Positions 31,072-40,567 are shown, numbered from the stretch's first letter. The stretch: DNA of 64,000 bases from Mariprofundus sp. NF (GCF_013387455.1 NZ_VWNC01000007.1:62001-126000); one strand, 5' to 3'. The notes: generated from the letters alone by a model not told the origin. A program made the numbers and translations.

Positions 31072-32409
31072 ATGCACAGGACGTGGCAACAGAGATCCCT
31101 GATTCACTGCTTTCTTATTACGGGAGTATCATTGCTGTGTACAAACACGGCTCTGGCAGAGGAGCCGCTTGGTTACGCTGACCCTGACCGGCGACTGGTA
31201 AGTTATCAGGGCAGTCGTCTGATTCATGCGGCCAACACTGCATCCCACCAGCTCAAACTCTCCCACTCTCTGGTCAAACCGGTCTCTGATCAACCTGAAC
31301 CGCTGCTTAAAGGTATCAATGCGGATGATATCAAAGCGGTGAAAGCCATTGCCAAACAGCGTTTTAGCAAAAGATGGAATCTGGTCTCAGAACGCTCCCG
31401 CTTTGTCCGTTATCGTCTGGTAGAGAAGCTGGAGAAGGTATCTGCACCACTCTCGCTACAGATTATTCCGGTCGTGGAGTCAACCTACAGCCCTTATGCG
31501 CTCTCCCATGCCGGAGCATCAGGATTATGGCAGCTGATGCCGGGTACAGCCAAAGTGCTTGGTATCAAAGCGGATAAGAAGATTGATGGCAGGCGTGATA
31601 TCGAAAGATCCACAAGCGCAGCAGTTGAGTATCTCACCACCCAGCATGACCGCTTTGACAGCTGGCCACTGGCCATCGCCGCTTACAATCTCGGCCCCTA
31701 TGCCGTTTCAAAACGCTTGAAGAAAACACCATGGGATCTCGCCGATGGACTGGATGCGATGCCGGTTCCGACGGAGACCCGCAACTATGTTAAACATGTT
31801 ATTGGTCTGGTTGCCCTTCTTGATGATGGCACACTCTCATTTCCCAGTCCGATCAAAACCCGCGCTATTGATCTGAATCCACCGGTGGATATCCAACTGC
31901 TTGCCCAGCTTAGCGGCATGGAGAAAGATGCGATCTTCCGTTTTAATCCATCCCTGAATCAGGCCCAATACCTGACCCGTCCGGTGACCATTCACGTGCC
32001 TGAAACTGCCCATGGTAAGGTGCAGGAGAACATCCCCCACTCAGGTCCGAAGTTTGTTTATGTGACAGTACAGAGCGGCAACTCACTGTGGAGCATTGCC
32101 AGAGCCAATGGCACCGATGTCAAAACCGTGAAGAAACTCAATCGAGGCATCAGCAATACGCTTCGCATCGGACAGAAATTGAAGGTACCAGCCAATCAGC
32201 TGGCCAAGGCGAGTGCCAATATCAATCCTTTGCTGCCCTCAAAGAATCGCGTTCGCTATCGCGTTCGTTCAGGTGACTCACTGTGGCGCATTGCCAACCG
32301 CTTTGGCACCACAGTCAAAGCTCTGGCCCGCGTCAACAGTCTTTCGAAAAAATCAGTTATTCGCGCCGGTGATATCTTATGGGTTCTGGCCCGCGTTCGT
32401 CCAAGCTGA
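31072..32409 (+). CDS. MltD-like membrane-bound lytic transglycosylase
   Basis: A 445-residue exported protein (signal peptide at about 1-29). A soluble lytic transglycosylase domain has catalytic Glu136 in VVESTYSPYALSHAGASG and the following LWQLMPGTA, with AIAAYNLGP further on. Two LysM domains lie at about 325-372 and 395-440 (SGNSLWSIA, SGDSLWRIA). It cleaves peptidoglycan glycan strands. The layout equals E. coli MltD, though a lipobox is not clear. It follows the GTPase by 42 bp. The next gene's start overlaps its 3' end by 31 bases. Confidence 0.92.
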   Translation: MHRTWQQRSLIHCFLITGVSLLCTNTALAEEPLGYADPDRRLVSYQGSRLIHAANTASHQLKLSHSLVKPVSDQPEPLLKGINADDIKAVKAIAKQRFSKRWNLVSERSRFVRYRLVEKLEKVSAPLSLQIIPVVESTYSPYALSHAGASGLWQLMPGTAKVLGIKADKKIDGRRDIERSTSAAVEYLTTQHDRFDSWPLAIAAYNLGPYAVSKRLKKTPWDLADGLDAMPVPTETRNYVKHVIGLVALLDDGTLSFPSPIKTRAIDLNPPVDIQLLAQLSGMEKDAIFRFNPSLNQAQYLTRPVTIHVPETAHGKVQENIPHSGPKFVYVTVQSGNSLWSIARANGTDVKTVKKLNRGISNTLRIGQKLKVPANQLAKASANINPLLPSKNRVRYRVRSGDSLWRIANRFGTTVKALARVNSLSKKSVIRAGDILWVLARVRPS

Positions 32410-34082
32410 TTTTAATCAGATTGATCCCTATCAGAGCGCTACCCCTTATCTGCCTGTTGCTGCTTATCGGCTGCAGCGATTCAAATGCCCCGTCAGCAGC
32501 GCATGAGACAGCTGTTAACACTGCCTATGAAGATATCCCGGCGCGTGGCGACCGACTGGTTGAAGCTTCCATTGGTGATGCCACCAATCTGATTCCGATG
32601 ATTGCCGGTGATGCATCAAGTCACGCTGTCGCTGGCCAGCTCTACCTCTCACTACTCAAGTATGACAAAAATCTCGATCTGATCGGCCAGCTGGCAAAGT
32701 CGTGGGAGATCTCAGCTGACAATCTGACCATCACCTTTCATCTGCGCCCGAATCTGCGCTGGAGTGATGGCAAACCTCTCACCTCAGCCGACTGCCTGTT
32801 CACCCTCAGACTGATTCAGGATGAGGGCACCCAGAGCGCGTACAAAGCTGATTACATTATCGTCAAACGCGCTGAAGCACCCGATCCACTCACCTTTGTG
32901 GTGCATTATGATGAGCCATTCTCCCCCGCCCTCTCTTCCTGGTCCTCTTTAGCAATACTTCCTAAGCATGTGTTTGAAAACGAAAACATTATGGACACAC
33001 GTCTGTCGCGTGAGCCTAAGGCGAGCATCGGCCCCTACAAACTGACGCAGTGGCAATCCCAGCAATCGATTCTGATGAGCGCCAATGAGGATTACTTTGA
33101 TGGACCTGTCTGGATCAAAGAGCGGTTGACCCGCATTATCCCGGATCGCGCCACCCAGTTTCTTGAACTCTCAGCCGGCAGGCTCGATTCAGTGGGTCTG
33201 AGCCCGATGCAGTACTCCCGCCTGTTTGAGACACGTGAGGAGCTGAAAAAGAATTTTAATCGCTACAAATACCTTGATTTCGTCTACACCTATCTCGGTT
33301 TCAATCTTAAACGTAAACCCTTTGATGATATCCTTGTTCGCAAGGCAATCGCTTATGCCATTGATCGTCAGGAGATTCTCGATGGTGTGCAGCTCGGTTT
33401 AGGCGAGACCATCGCCAGCCCTTATAAACCCGGCACCTTCTGGGTCAATGAGAAGCTCAAACCACGCCCGTTTGATCCGGAATATGCCCGCAAACTGCTT
33501 GCTGAGGCAGGCTGGGTTGATTCTGATGGTGATGGCGTTGTCGACAAGGAAGGCAAACCGCTATCGTTTACTGTCTTGACCAATAACGGCAACAAACAAC
33601 GTGCCGATGCCGCCACGATCATGCAGCAGCGCCTGAAGAAGGTAGGTATAGAGATCAAGGTACGGCTGGTTGAGTGGTCAGCCTTTATTCAGAACTTTAT
33701 CAATAAACGAAACTTTGATGCGGTGATTCTAGGCTGGTCGCTATCACCTGATCCCGATCAATACACCATCTGGCACTCATCGCAGACCGGCCCGCGGCAG
33801 TTTAATTTCCTCTCTTATAACAATGCCAATGTTGATGCGGCACTGGATAACGCCCGCAGAACCTTTGATCGCCATGAGCGCAAAGCCCAATATGATCTTA
33901 TGCAGCAGGAGATCCACCAGGATGTACCGATGGTATTCCTCTTCGCCCCCTACTCGCTGCCGGTGATGCACAAACGCTTTCACGGCATCAAACCCGCCCC
34001 TGCCGGCATCGGCTACAATAGTGAACAGTGGTATGTTCCCAAAGCGTTGCAGAAATACCGCATTACATCCGTTGCTCCCTGA
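32379..34082 (+). CDS. Family 5 extracellular solute-binding lipoprotein (peptide type)
   Basis: A 567-residue periplasmic binding protein of the OppA/DppA class. The signal peptide ends in a lipobox (LLIGC, Cys32). SBP_bac_5 features include LAKSWEISADNLTITFHLRPNLRWSDGKPLTSAD, YDEPFSPAL, the SIGPYKLTQW segment and DPDQYTIWHSSQ. The permease and ATPase partners are not in the window, so transport partners lie elsewhere or the protein has another role. The ATG at 32379 lies inside mltD. The next methionine is far downstream, so the overlap is probably real. Confidence 0.9.
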   Translation: MGSGPRSSKLILIRLIPIRALPLICLLLLIGCSDSNAPSAAHETAVNTAYEDIPARGDRLVEASIGDATNLIPMIAGDASSHAVAGQLYLSLLKYDKNLDLIGQLAKSWEISADNLTITFHLRPNLRWSDGKPLTSADCLFTLRLIQDEGTQSAYKADYIIVKRAEAPDPLTFVVHYDEPFSPALSSWSSLAILPKHVFENENIMDTRLSREPKASIGPYKLTQWQSQQSILMSANEDYFDGPVWIKERLTRIIPDRATQFLELSAGRLDSVGLSPMQYSRLFETREELKKNFNRYKYLDFVYTYLGFNLKRKPFDDILVRKAIAYAIDRQEILDGVQLGLGETIASPYKPGTFWVNEKLKPRPFDPEYARKLLAEAGWVDSDGDGVVDKEGKPLSFTVLTNNGNKQRADAATIMQQRLKKVGIEIKVRLVEWSAFIQNFINKRNFDAVILGWSLSPDPDQYTIWHSSQTGPRQFNFLSYNNANVDAALDNARRTFDRHERKAQYDLMQQEIHQDVPMVFLFAPYSLPVMHKRFHGIKPAPAGIGYNSEQWYVPKALQKYRITSVAP

Positions 34083-34178
34083 CACGGGTTACAACCGTTA
34101 GTTAGTACGAACTACATGCCTGAGGGAAGGATAAATTGCCTAATATTCTCATATGGATGAAAGTCCCGACTTACAAGG

Positions 34179-34208
34179 TTGAAGTTATACAACTATGCTG
34201 ATTATTAA
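34179..34208 (+). promoter_or_regulatory. Candidate promoter of the acylation operon
   Basis: TTGAAG (34179-34184), 18 bases, TATTAA (34203-34208), about 35 bases before the first ligase start. Both boxes are imperfect. Confidence 0.45.
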
Positions 34209-34244
34209 ATAGAGATATCTACGATCTTCAGGATTAATTACGCA

Positions 34245-35612
34245 ATGATATTACCGATGGGAAACACTGCTAAAGAGTCAGGCGAGATAGAGCGTCTGTT
34301 TTCGAATCGTTTTGCATCAGAAACAGGCAGTGAAAAGAAGGTTCTGTTACAGGGTATAAAAGGCTCACTGGTGCTCTCCATCATACGATCTGCACTGCAA
34401 AATGGATGGACAGTCGCAATCATTCGAGAAGATGCAAGCAACGACTATCTGCAACATGCTCAATCAGAGTTGGGCTCACACTTACATGTCGTTGCTCATC
34501 AGGATTACGATGCTCCGCTTGTCTATGCTGGCCCGGATTGCAAACCACTGGATCTCTGGCTATCTGAAAATAGATCTGCCTCATCAGCTCGCCCCTATGC
34601 ATGGCGGGAGGATGAATGTGCGCTTATTCTCTTCACCTCCGGTTCAACAGGCATGCCCAAGGGCGTTTGTCATTCACTGGGAAATATCATTCGTTCAGCA
34701 GAGCTGTTTAGTGAACATTTTGAGATCGACAGTAGCGACCACCTCTATTGTCTGGCGCCTATCCACAGCATGTCAGGATTACGTAGTCTGCTTCTCCCCC
34801 TGGTTTCAGAAGCAGCGGTTACGATAGCTGACAATCACTCAGCACCCTTTCTATCGATCATCAAAGAGATACCCCAACTAAAGCCGACAAAAATTGTTTG
34901 CGGGCCCGTTTTCATCAAACAACTCGCCGCTTATGGCAAACGCATTATTGAACATATTCAAAGTGTAGAGGCCCTGCTTTGTACCGGCGCTGACCTTGAC
35001 GAGGCAGATCGCGCAACAGTAATGCAGGTGTTCGGAGTCCCGGTCGTGAATTATTACGGCTTAACAGAAACAGCTGGTATCGTACTGGCTGAAACAATCG
35101 CTAAGCAGACTGAAAATTGTCTCCCTCCCCCATGTGAAGGTTGCCAAATAGTGTTAACAACCGTTGAGGACTCCAGTCAACTGTTTCAACTGGGCATTAC
35201 AGGCCCAAACATGTTCCTGGGTTATTTGGGGGAACCACTACTTCGCACCTCATCATTTGATACCGGCGACCTGGTTCAAAAAACAGCGCATGAACAGCTC
35301 CGATTAGTGGGGCGATCTTCCGGGGCAGTAAAGGCGCCAACTACTGAGTGGATTTTTCCGAGCTTGCTAGAAGGCTGGTTAAAGAGTCAGGCCAACATAG
35401 ATGATGCCGTTGTCAAAGGATGCAGAATTTCAGGGGGATATGGTGTGGAGATATGGGTAGAGTGTTCTATGCCATTTGATTACTCAGCAATGGATAAATC
35501 GATTGTTCAACAGTTTGGCATTGAATACATGCCTGCCAAATGGCATAACGCAGTTATAAAACGAAATCCACTTGGCAAGGTTGACCAGATCATTGAAAAA
35601 ACAGGCTTTTAA
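34245..35612 (+). CDS. AMP-dependent ligase (adenylating enzyme) 1
   Basis: A 455-residue ANL-superfamily enzyme that activates a carboxylic acid as acyl-AMP. The core motifs are LFTSGSTGMPKGV (about residues 128-140), NYYGLTETAG, FDTGDLV and GR, with the C-terminal lysine in NPLGKVDQ, so it looks active. It is shorter than DltA (about 500 residues), with a compact N-terminal domain. The substrate cannot be read from sequence. It opens an operon resembling dltABCD in which a second ligase carries its own carrier domain. Base composition from here on is AT-richer than in flanking genes. Confidence 0.88.
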   Translation: MILPMGNTAKESGEIERLFSNRFASETGSEKKVLLQGIKGSLVLSIIRSALQNGWTVAIIREDASNDYLQHAQSELGSHLHVVAHQDYDAPLVYAGPDCKPLDLWLSENRSASSARPYAWREDECALILFTSGSTGMPKGVCHSLGNIIRSAELFSEHFEIDSSDHLYCLAPIHSMSGLRSLLLPLVSEAAVTIADNHSAPFLSIIKEIPQLKPTKIVCGPVFIKQLAAYGKRIIEHIQSVEALLCTGADLDEADRATVMQVFGVPVVNYYGLTETAGIVLAETIAKQTENCLPPPCEGCQIVLTTVEDSSQLFQLGITGPNMFLGYLGEPLLRTSSFDTGDLVQKTAHEQLRLVGRSSGAVKAPTTEWIFPSLLEGWLKSQANIDDAVVKGCRISGGYGVEIWVECSMPFDYSAMDKSIVQQFGIEYMPAKWHNAVIKRNPLGKVDQIIEKTGF

Positions 35613-35618
35613 TAAAGT

Positions 35619-37454
35619 ATGACAACCCAAAAGAAAAATTATACTGGTGCGCTTTATCGGGACATCAAGGTGCGTGCAAAAAATAACACTCTGTTTGCCG
35701 ATTTTAATGATGAAAAACTAACATATCGCCAGCTCTTGAATTCTGTGCAAAAGCTAACCTCCTTTTTCAGAACGCATGAACTTAAACAGGACTCACGAAT
35801 CATCATTGTGACCAAGCATGATAAGCATGCCATCACAATACTCACCGCAGCTTTGTTGGAAGGCTTTTCACCCATACTTCTATCCGTAGAAGCCAAATCG
35901 AAGCGTCTGCAAGCCATTGCGGAAAAAGTCTCGCCACAAATGATTTTTGTTGATGATGAGTTACAGCCAGCGTTACCCTGGTTGGCTGAATTCCTGTCTG
36001 TGAGCATATTGGAGGAGAGTAATCGATCTCTGTTTGCCCAGTTATTCGGGAAGAAAAACAGATCAGTTGAGTGTTATCCGAGCCTACTGACTGATTACGG
36101 CATAAGTGAACCGGCCTGCGCAGCCCGGGCGGATGATATTGCATTTATATCCTTCACCTCAGGAACAACATCCGAACCAAAGGGTATTCTCACAACACAT
36201 GCCAATTTATTTGAGCATTTAGAAACGCTTACACGCGTATTTGGCTACACAGAGCAATCCCGCATCTTCAATAATTTATCCCTGGCACATAACGATGGCT
36301 TCGTTCAGGGGCCATTGCTGGCACTGTTTTCCGGCGCCCTGCTGTATCGCCCCCCAGCATTTACGATCCAAAATCTGGAAGAGCGACTCAATAGCTTATT
36401 CAGCAAACGCATCACCCATTTCATCACAGTCCCTACAATACTTTCGCTGATAGATCGACTGACTTCCAATAATGACTATTTTGAAGGTGAAGATTTCCGT
36501 TGTTTGATCTCTGTGGCGGCCAAACTTGATGCAAATCTTTGGGAGAGGTCGCAGCAACGATTTGGCATCAATATATGCAATATTTACGGCCTGTCGGAAA
36601 CCGTTGCCGGAGGGCTGTTTTGTGGCCCGGATAAAGATTCGTTTGCCTTAGGTACAGTAGGTAAACCTGTTGATATGGATATTAGAATTGTCGATGAGAA
36701 AGGCTGTGATTGTTCGGTGAATGAAGAGGGTGAACTCTGGCTGAAAGGGGAAAATGTAACGCCTGGTTATCTGGATGACCCCATTGCTACAACATCACTG
36801 TTTTTCAACGACTGGTTATGTACAGGAGACATGGCTCGACAAAACCCGGAAGGCTTTATCGAAATTGTTGGTAGAAAAAAAGCAATTATTATGAGTGGTG
36901 GTTTTAATATACATCCTGATGAAATCAATGAAGTTTTGATGTCTCACCCACAAGTAGCTGATTCAGCAACCGTGGGAATAGCAGATCAGGATTGGGGTGA
37001 GCTGGTTGTGAGCGTTGTGGAATCAGATGATGATTTGGATGAAGCGAATCTTATCGATCATTGTCGTCATTTTCTTGAACCCATTAAGGTTCCAAAAACT
37101 ATTGTCACTACAAACAGGTTGCCTAGAGGGGTTTCAGGGAAAGTGTTGTTATCTGAAATCCGTGATTTGATTACTGATACAATTCATAAATCGGACAGAA
37201 ACAACACAACTATTCCACACAGTGATATTGTTGGCTTAGCAGCTTCAGTTTTCAACGCTTCAGAAAAAAAATTATCTTTGAATAGCTCGTCAGATCAAAC
37301 CCCGGGTTGGGATTCATTAGGGCATCTGAATCTCATCACCGCCACAGAGCAGAGATATGATATTCAGTTTAGCATGGATGAAATGATGCGTGTTGATTCT
37401 TTACAGTGCTTGCTTGAAATGGTTCAGAATAAGCTAAAATGTGATGAATCATAA
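35619..37454 (+). CDS. AMP-ligase 2 fused to an acyl/peptidyl carrier domain
   Basis: A 611-residue fusion. Residues 1 to about 520 are an adenylation domain with SFTSGTTSEPKGI, NIYGLSETVAGG, CTGDMARQNPEG, GRKKAIIMSGGFNIHP and the catalytic Lys in LPRGVSGKVL. Residues about 530-605 are a phosphopantetheine carrier with the attachment serine Ser566 in GWDSLGHLNL. In Dlt terms this unites DltA and DltC: the acid is adenylated, thioesterified to the carrier and presented to the MBOAT protein. Its end overlaps the start of the SGNH gene (11 bases from the ATG). Confidence 0.9.
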   Translation: MTTQKKNYTGALYRDIKVRAKNNTLFADFNDEKLTYRQLLNSVQKLTSFFRTHELKQDSRIIIVTKHDKHAITILTAALLEGFSPILLSVEAKSKRLQAIAEKVSPQMIFVDDELQPALPWLAEFLSVSILEESNRSLFAQLFGKKNRSVECYPSLLTDYGISEPACAARADDIAFISFTSGTTSEPKGILTTHANLFEHLETLTRVFGYTEQSRIFNNLSLAHNDGFVQGPLLALFSGALLYRPPAFTIQNLEERLNSLFSKRITHFITVPTILSLIDRLTSNNDYFEGEDFRCLISVAAKLDANLWERSQQRFGINICNIYGLSETVAGGLFCGPDKDSFALGTVGKPVDMDIRIVDEKGCDCSVNEEGELWLKGENVTPGYLDDPIATTSLFFNDWLCTGDMARQNPEGFIEIVGRKKAIIMSGGFNIHPDEINEVLMSHPQVADSATVGIADQDWGELVVSVVESDDDLDEANLIDHCRHFLEPIKVPKTIVTTNRLPRGVSGKVLLSEIRDLITDTIHKSDRNNTTIPHSDIVGLAASVFNASEKKLSLNSSSDQTPGWDSLGHLNLITATEQRYDIQFSMDEMMRVDSLQCLLEMVQNKLKCDES

Positions 37455-38337
37455 ACCAGTATCCAAAGTACCAGTCAGTCTCTGGCTTGCCACATTAAGC
37501 GGATTGCTATTTGTTATAATGATTTCTGACTATTTTCATCAAAACTATAAACCTCCTGCCGCATATGATCGTTTGTTGATGAGTTTTGTACCTGAACGAT
37601 TGAAAAGAATTCAAAATCATGGCCTGATTGTAATTGGAACATCTATGGTGAGTTGTGGATTTCCATATGATGAAAAGTTCGAATCATTAGCAGCCAAAAA
37701 AAATATGAAAATTGAATTTGTTCGTTTTTCACGCAATGCAGGTAGACCTAGTGATTTTGAATCCATCAGTGAGGCTGTTTTAAAGTCTAAACCACGTTGG
37801 ATCTTTCTACAGGCAGAACCATTTTTTTTAGAGTTAAGCAATCATAAATCTTTTTTTCATGAGCACTTCGATAGTATCCGTAATAATGTGCGTTTTATGC
37901 TTGAGCAAATCCTCATTAGAACTAAATTAATTATTCTATTCCCATTATATCAGGATGATCGCTCTTTAAAGCTTGAAGAGGTTGCTACAATAGACGAGAT
38001 CAAAAACGCAGAAGTTTCATATCAAATCAAACCACCTGTTTCCCCAAAGTATTTTGAATCTTTCCTTAAGCATGCCAAAGAAAATAATATCAAGGTCATC
38101 TTATTGGAAATGAATCGTTCAAAAGAAGGTAATGAGTACTTTGGAGATCGGTTCAGGGCTCAGTTAAACAGAACATTACAGCAAGTTTCAGAGTTTTATC
38201 AAATACCCCTATGGCAATTTAGAAGTGATCTCCCATTAGAGTATTATTCGGATCGTGCTCACTTGAATCGTAAAGGTCGTGCTGTTTTCAGTGACTGGTT
38301 TTTATCAAAGTTAGCGCAAGAAAACCATCATGACTGA
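37444..38337 (+). CDS. DltD-like SGNH-family membrane-anchored protein
   Basis: A 297-residue protein with an N-terminal membrane anchor (about residues 12-29) and a periplasmic SGNH-hydrolase-like domain. The nucleophile motif is IGTSMVSCG (Ser67) and the C-terminal DxxH is YYSDRAHLNRKG (Asp270, His273), as in DltD and AlgJ/AlgX-type proteins. It likely transfers or edits acyl groups on the envelope acceptor. The start is taken as ATG 37444, and the GTG three bases earlier is also possible. It overlaps both neighbours (carrier-ligase and MBOAT) and is notably AT-rich. Confidence 0.82.
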   Translation: MNHKPVSKVPVSLWLATLSGLLFVIMISDYFHQNYKPPAAYDRLLMSFVPERLKRIQNHGLIVIGTSMVSCGFPYDEKFESLAAKKNMKIEFVRFSRNAGRPSDFESISEAVLKSKPRWIFLQAEPFFLELSNHKSFFHEHFDSIRNNVRFMLEQILIRTKLIILFPLYQDDRSLKLEEVATIDEIKNAEVSYQIKPPVSPKYFESFLKHAKENNIKVILLEMNRSKEGNEYFGDRFRAQLNRTLQQVSEFYQIPLWQFRSDLPLEYYSDRAHLNRKGRAVFSDWFLSKLAQENHHD

Positions 38338-39439
38338 CTTCCAAGCGGTCTATTTTGTTTGGATGGTTGCCACAGTTATTGTGACCTGGATATCACCTAG
38401 GCAGTGGCAGGTTGATGTTGTTGCCATAAGTACAGTGATTTTTGTGGCAATCTATTCTCCCTGGTCCTGTTTTTGGCTGATATCGGCATCATTATTGACT
38501 TACTTATGCATCTGCATTTCACCCACTAAAAAACCGGCCTTGATCGGGGTATCAATCATTCTGATCGCTGTTGTTTTCCTTGTTTACAAGTGGCTGTCAC
38601 CTGGCGCGGACAATACCGGGGCAATATTGCCAGTGATGCTTGGCCTCTCATATTATACATGTCGTCACATTCATATTTTGATGGAAGTCTATAAAGGCAA
38701 CATTCAAACCATGAGTTTGCGCCGCTACTTTCACTATCAGCTCTTTCTACCGGTATTGGTTGTAGGCCCTATCCACCGCTATCAGAACTTTCAAAGGCAG
38801 TGCGAACGACGGCGTTGGGATTCGGTCAACCTTACGACTGGTTTTGAGCGCATTTTATATGGTTATGCCAAGGTTGTTGTACTTGGAAATTGGCTGCTTA
38901 ATCACAAATTAGGCGGTATTCTGGAGCAGTATGCTGGTGATGGCTTCTGGGGTATATTTATCATCTCTGCCAAGGACTGGCTCTATCTCTATATTGAATT
39001 TAGCGGCTATATTGATGTTGCATTGGGTTTTTCACTGTTATTGGGTTTTCATATCGAAGAGAACTTTAACCACCCTTTAAAAGCACGCAATTTGATTGAT
39101 TTCTGGCAACGCTGGCACATCACCCTCTCCAGCTGGTGTAAAGATTATGTATTCAGTCCGGTTCAGGCTAAAACACGTAACCAACTACTGGCCGTGTTTG
39201 CTGCTATGACAGTGATGGGACTGTGGCATGAACTATCGTTATATTATTTCTTATGGGGTTTTTATCATGCCACTGGTATCGCTTTGTGTCGCCTCTACCA
39301 GCTAAATGATGATCCGCTACGGCTTTCCATGCTGCCAGCTGTCTTGCAAAACGCGATAACCAGAACAGCAACTTTTACCTGGCTTGTTGCAGGTATGCCT
39401 GTCATTACTTCGATTCTGTCATTTGCCGGTTTAGGGTGA
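38330..39439 (+). CDS. MBOAT-family membrane O-acyltransferase (DltB-like)
   Basis: A 369-residue polytopic inner-membrane protein (about nine or ten helices). It has the MBOAT signature histidines: His263 in FWQRWHITLSSW and the invariant catalytic His300 in MGLWHELSLYYFLWG. It also has VVGPIHRYQNF and the YIEFSGYIDVALGFSLLLG segment seen in DltB/AlgI. In Dlt systems this protein passes the acyl group from the carrier across the membrane. The ATG overlaps the end of the SGNH gene by eight bases, and a 48-codon gene follows after four bases. Confidence 0.93.
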   Translation: MTDFQAVYFVWMVATVIVTWISPRQWQVDVVAISTVIFVAIYSPWSCFWLISASLLTYLCICISPTKKPALIGVSIILIAVVFLVYKWLSPGADNTGAILPVMLGLSYYTCRHIHILMEVYKGNIQTMSLRRYFHYQLFLPVLVVGPIHRYQNFQRQCERRRWDSVNLTTGFERILYGYAKVVVLGNWLLNHKLGGILEQYAGDGFWGIFIISAKDWLYLYIEFSGYIDVALGFSLLLGFHIEENFNHPLKARNLIDFWQRWHITLSSWCKDYVFSPVQAKTRNQLLAVFAAMTVMGLWHELSLYYFLWGFYHATGIALCRLYQLNDDPLRLSMLPAVLQNAITRTATFTWLVAGMPVITSILSFAGLG

Positions 39440-39443
39440 TGTG

Positions 39444-39590
39444 ATGAGTAAAACTTATCTATTTCTTTTAACGTGGTTGCCCGACCCTCTTGCAAGGTTG
39501 GCATTGGTAATCTGGTACATATTATTGATGTTAGCCATTATTGATCGCAGCACAGTGCCGTTTGATGGATTCATCTACTGGGATAATTAA
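39444..39590 (+). CDS. DltX-like 48-residue membrane microprotein
   Basis: A short gene four bases after the MBOAT stop, with agggtgatg as ribosome-binding site. The product has a short N-terminus, one membrane helix (about residues 17-34) and ends PFDGFIYWDN. This closely resembles DltX of Gram-positive D-alanylation operons, a roughly 50-residue single-helix peptide. DltX's C-terminal FIYxx(E/D)-type motif carries the tyrosine that relays the acyl group with DltB. Here Tyr45 would be the acceptor. It is too short for standard gene cut-offs and probably unannotated. Position, length, helix and C-terminal motif all agree. Confidence 0.85.
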   Translation: MSKTYLFLLTWLPDPLARLALVIWYILLMLAIIDRSTVPFDGFIYWDN

Positions 39591-39613
39591 CTGGAAAACG
39601 GGAGATAAAAGCG

Positions 39614-40567
39614 ATGGATTTCATCACATGGGCCAAAGGTCGCACGCTGCCAAAAGCACTCCAATCAAGAGAAGGTTGGGCTCAATTTTTTGAGCATTAT
39701 CGAACAGAAGAGCCGCATATTCACCAGATTGAGCCAACCAACCGTTGTCCTTATACCTGTGTGATGTGCCCCAGAAATGACAACATGACAAGAAAACAGG
39801 GTAACATGGAGATGGGGCTGTTCAGAAAAATTATTGATGAAGCTTCCACCTACTCAGAAAAAGTCCGTGAGAAGGAGATTGAACTTTTTCACTTTGGCGA
39901 ATCACTGTTTCATCCACAACTTGCAGAGATGGTCGCTTACAGTTCATCAGCCGGACTTAGACCCACGCTTTCTATAAACCCTGCAGACCTCAATTCCGGA
40001 ATGATCGATGACCTTCTCAAAAGCGCGCCTTATAAAATAATAATATCTCTGGATAGCATGACCGATAAAAGGTACCGGGCGATCAGAGGAGAACATGCCG
40101 AAATCGACCGGGCCGTAGAAAACACAGAACTACTGCTGCAGCGGCATCAGCAGTTGGAGAGTAATACAATCATCAGCATCAGAATGATTGTCATGAATCT
40201 GAATGAAGATGAGGTTGAGGATTTCCGCAATTTCTGGCAAGAGCGAGGTGGAGTTGTAGAGTTAAGAGATTTTTTTCCCTGGAGCAAAAACGAGCTTCAA
40301 GAGCTTGGCAGAGTAGAAAAATATCCGGCCTACATGCCCTGCCCTTTCCCCTGGCAATATCTTGTCGCCCAATGGAATGGCGATGTGGTTGCATGTTGCC
40401 GTGATTATAACGGCCTGTTGAAGCTTGGAAATGTCGCTGATTCTACGCTGAAAGAGATATGGAATGGCCCGGCTTACACTGAGTTCCGGAGAAAAATGGC
40501 CTCTGGTCGCGGCCTCACCAGTTTTTGTGAGGAGTGTCTCAGCATATACTATTCTGAGCCCACATAG
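39614..40567 (+). CDS. Radical SAM/SPASM enzyme
   Basis: A 317-residue radical SAM protein with the [4Fe-4S] ligands Cys45, Cys49 and Cys52 (NRCPYTCVMC). A C-terminal SPASM-type cysteine cluster follows (MPCPFPW, VACCRDYNG, FCEECLS). It has HFGESLFHPQ, LSINPADL and a GNVADSTLKEIWNGP motif typical of SPASM proteins. It lies 23 bp after the DltX-like gene on the same strand and is probably part of the operon. It might produce or modify the acyl group or the acceptor. The reaction is not known. Confidence 0.9.
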   Translation: MDFITWAKGRTLPKALQSREGWAQFFEHYRTEEPHIHQIEPTNRCPYTCVMCPRNDNMTRKQGNMEMGLFRKIIDEASTYSEKVREKEIELFHFGESLFHPQLAEMVAYSSSAGLRPTLSINPADLNSGMIDDLLKSAPYKIIISLDSMTDKRYRAIRGEHAEIDRAVENTELLLQRHQQLESNTIISIRMIVMNLNEDEVEDFRNFWQERGGVVELRDFFPWSKNELQELGRVEKYPAYMPCPFPWQYLVAQWNGDVVACCRDYNGLLKLGNVADSTLKEIWNGPAYTEFRRKMASGRGLTSFCEECLSIYYSEPT

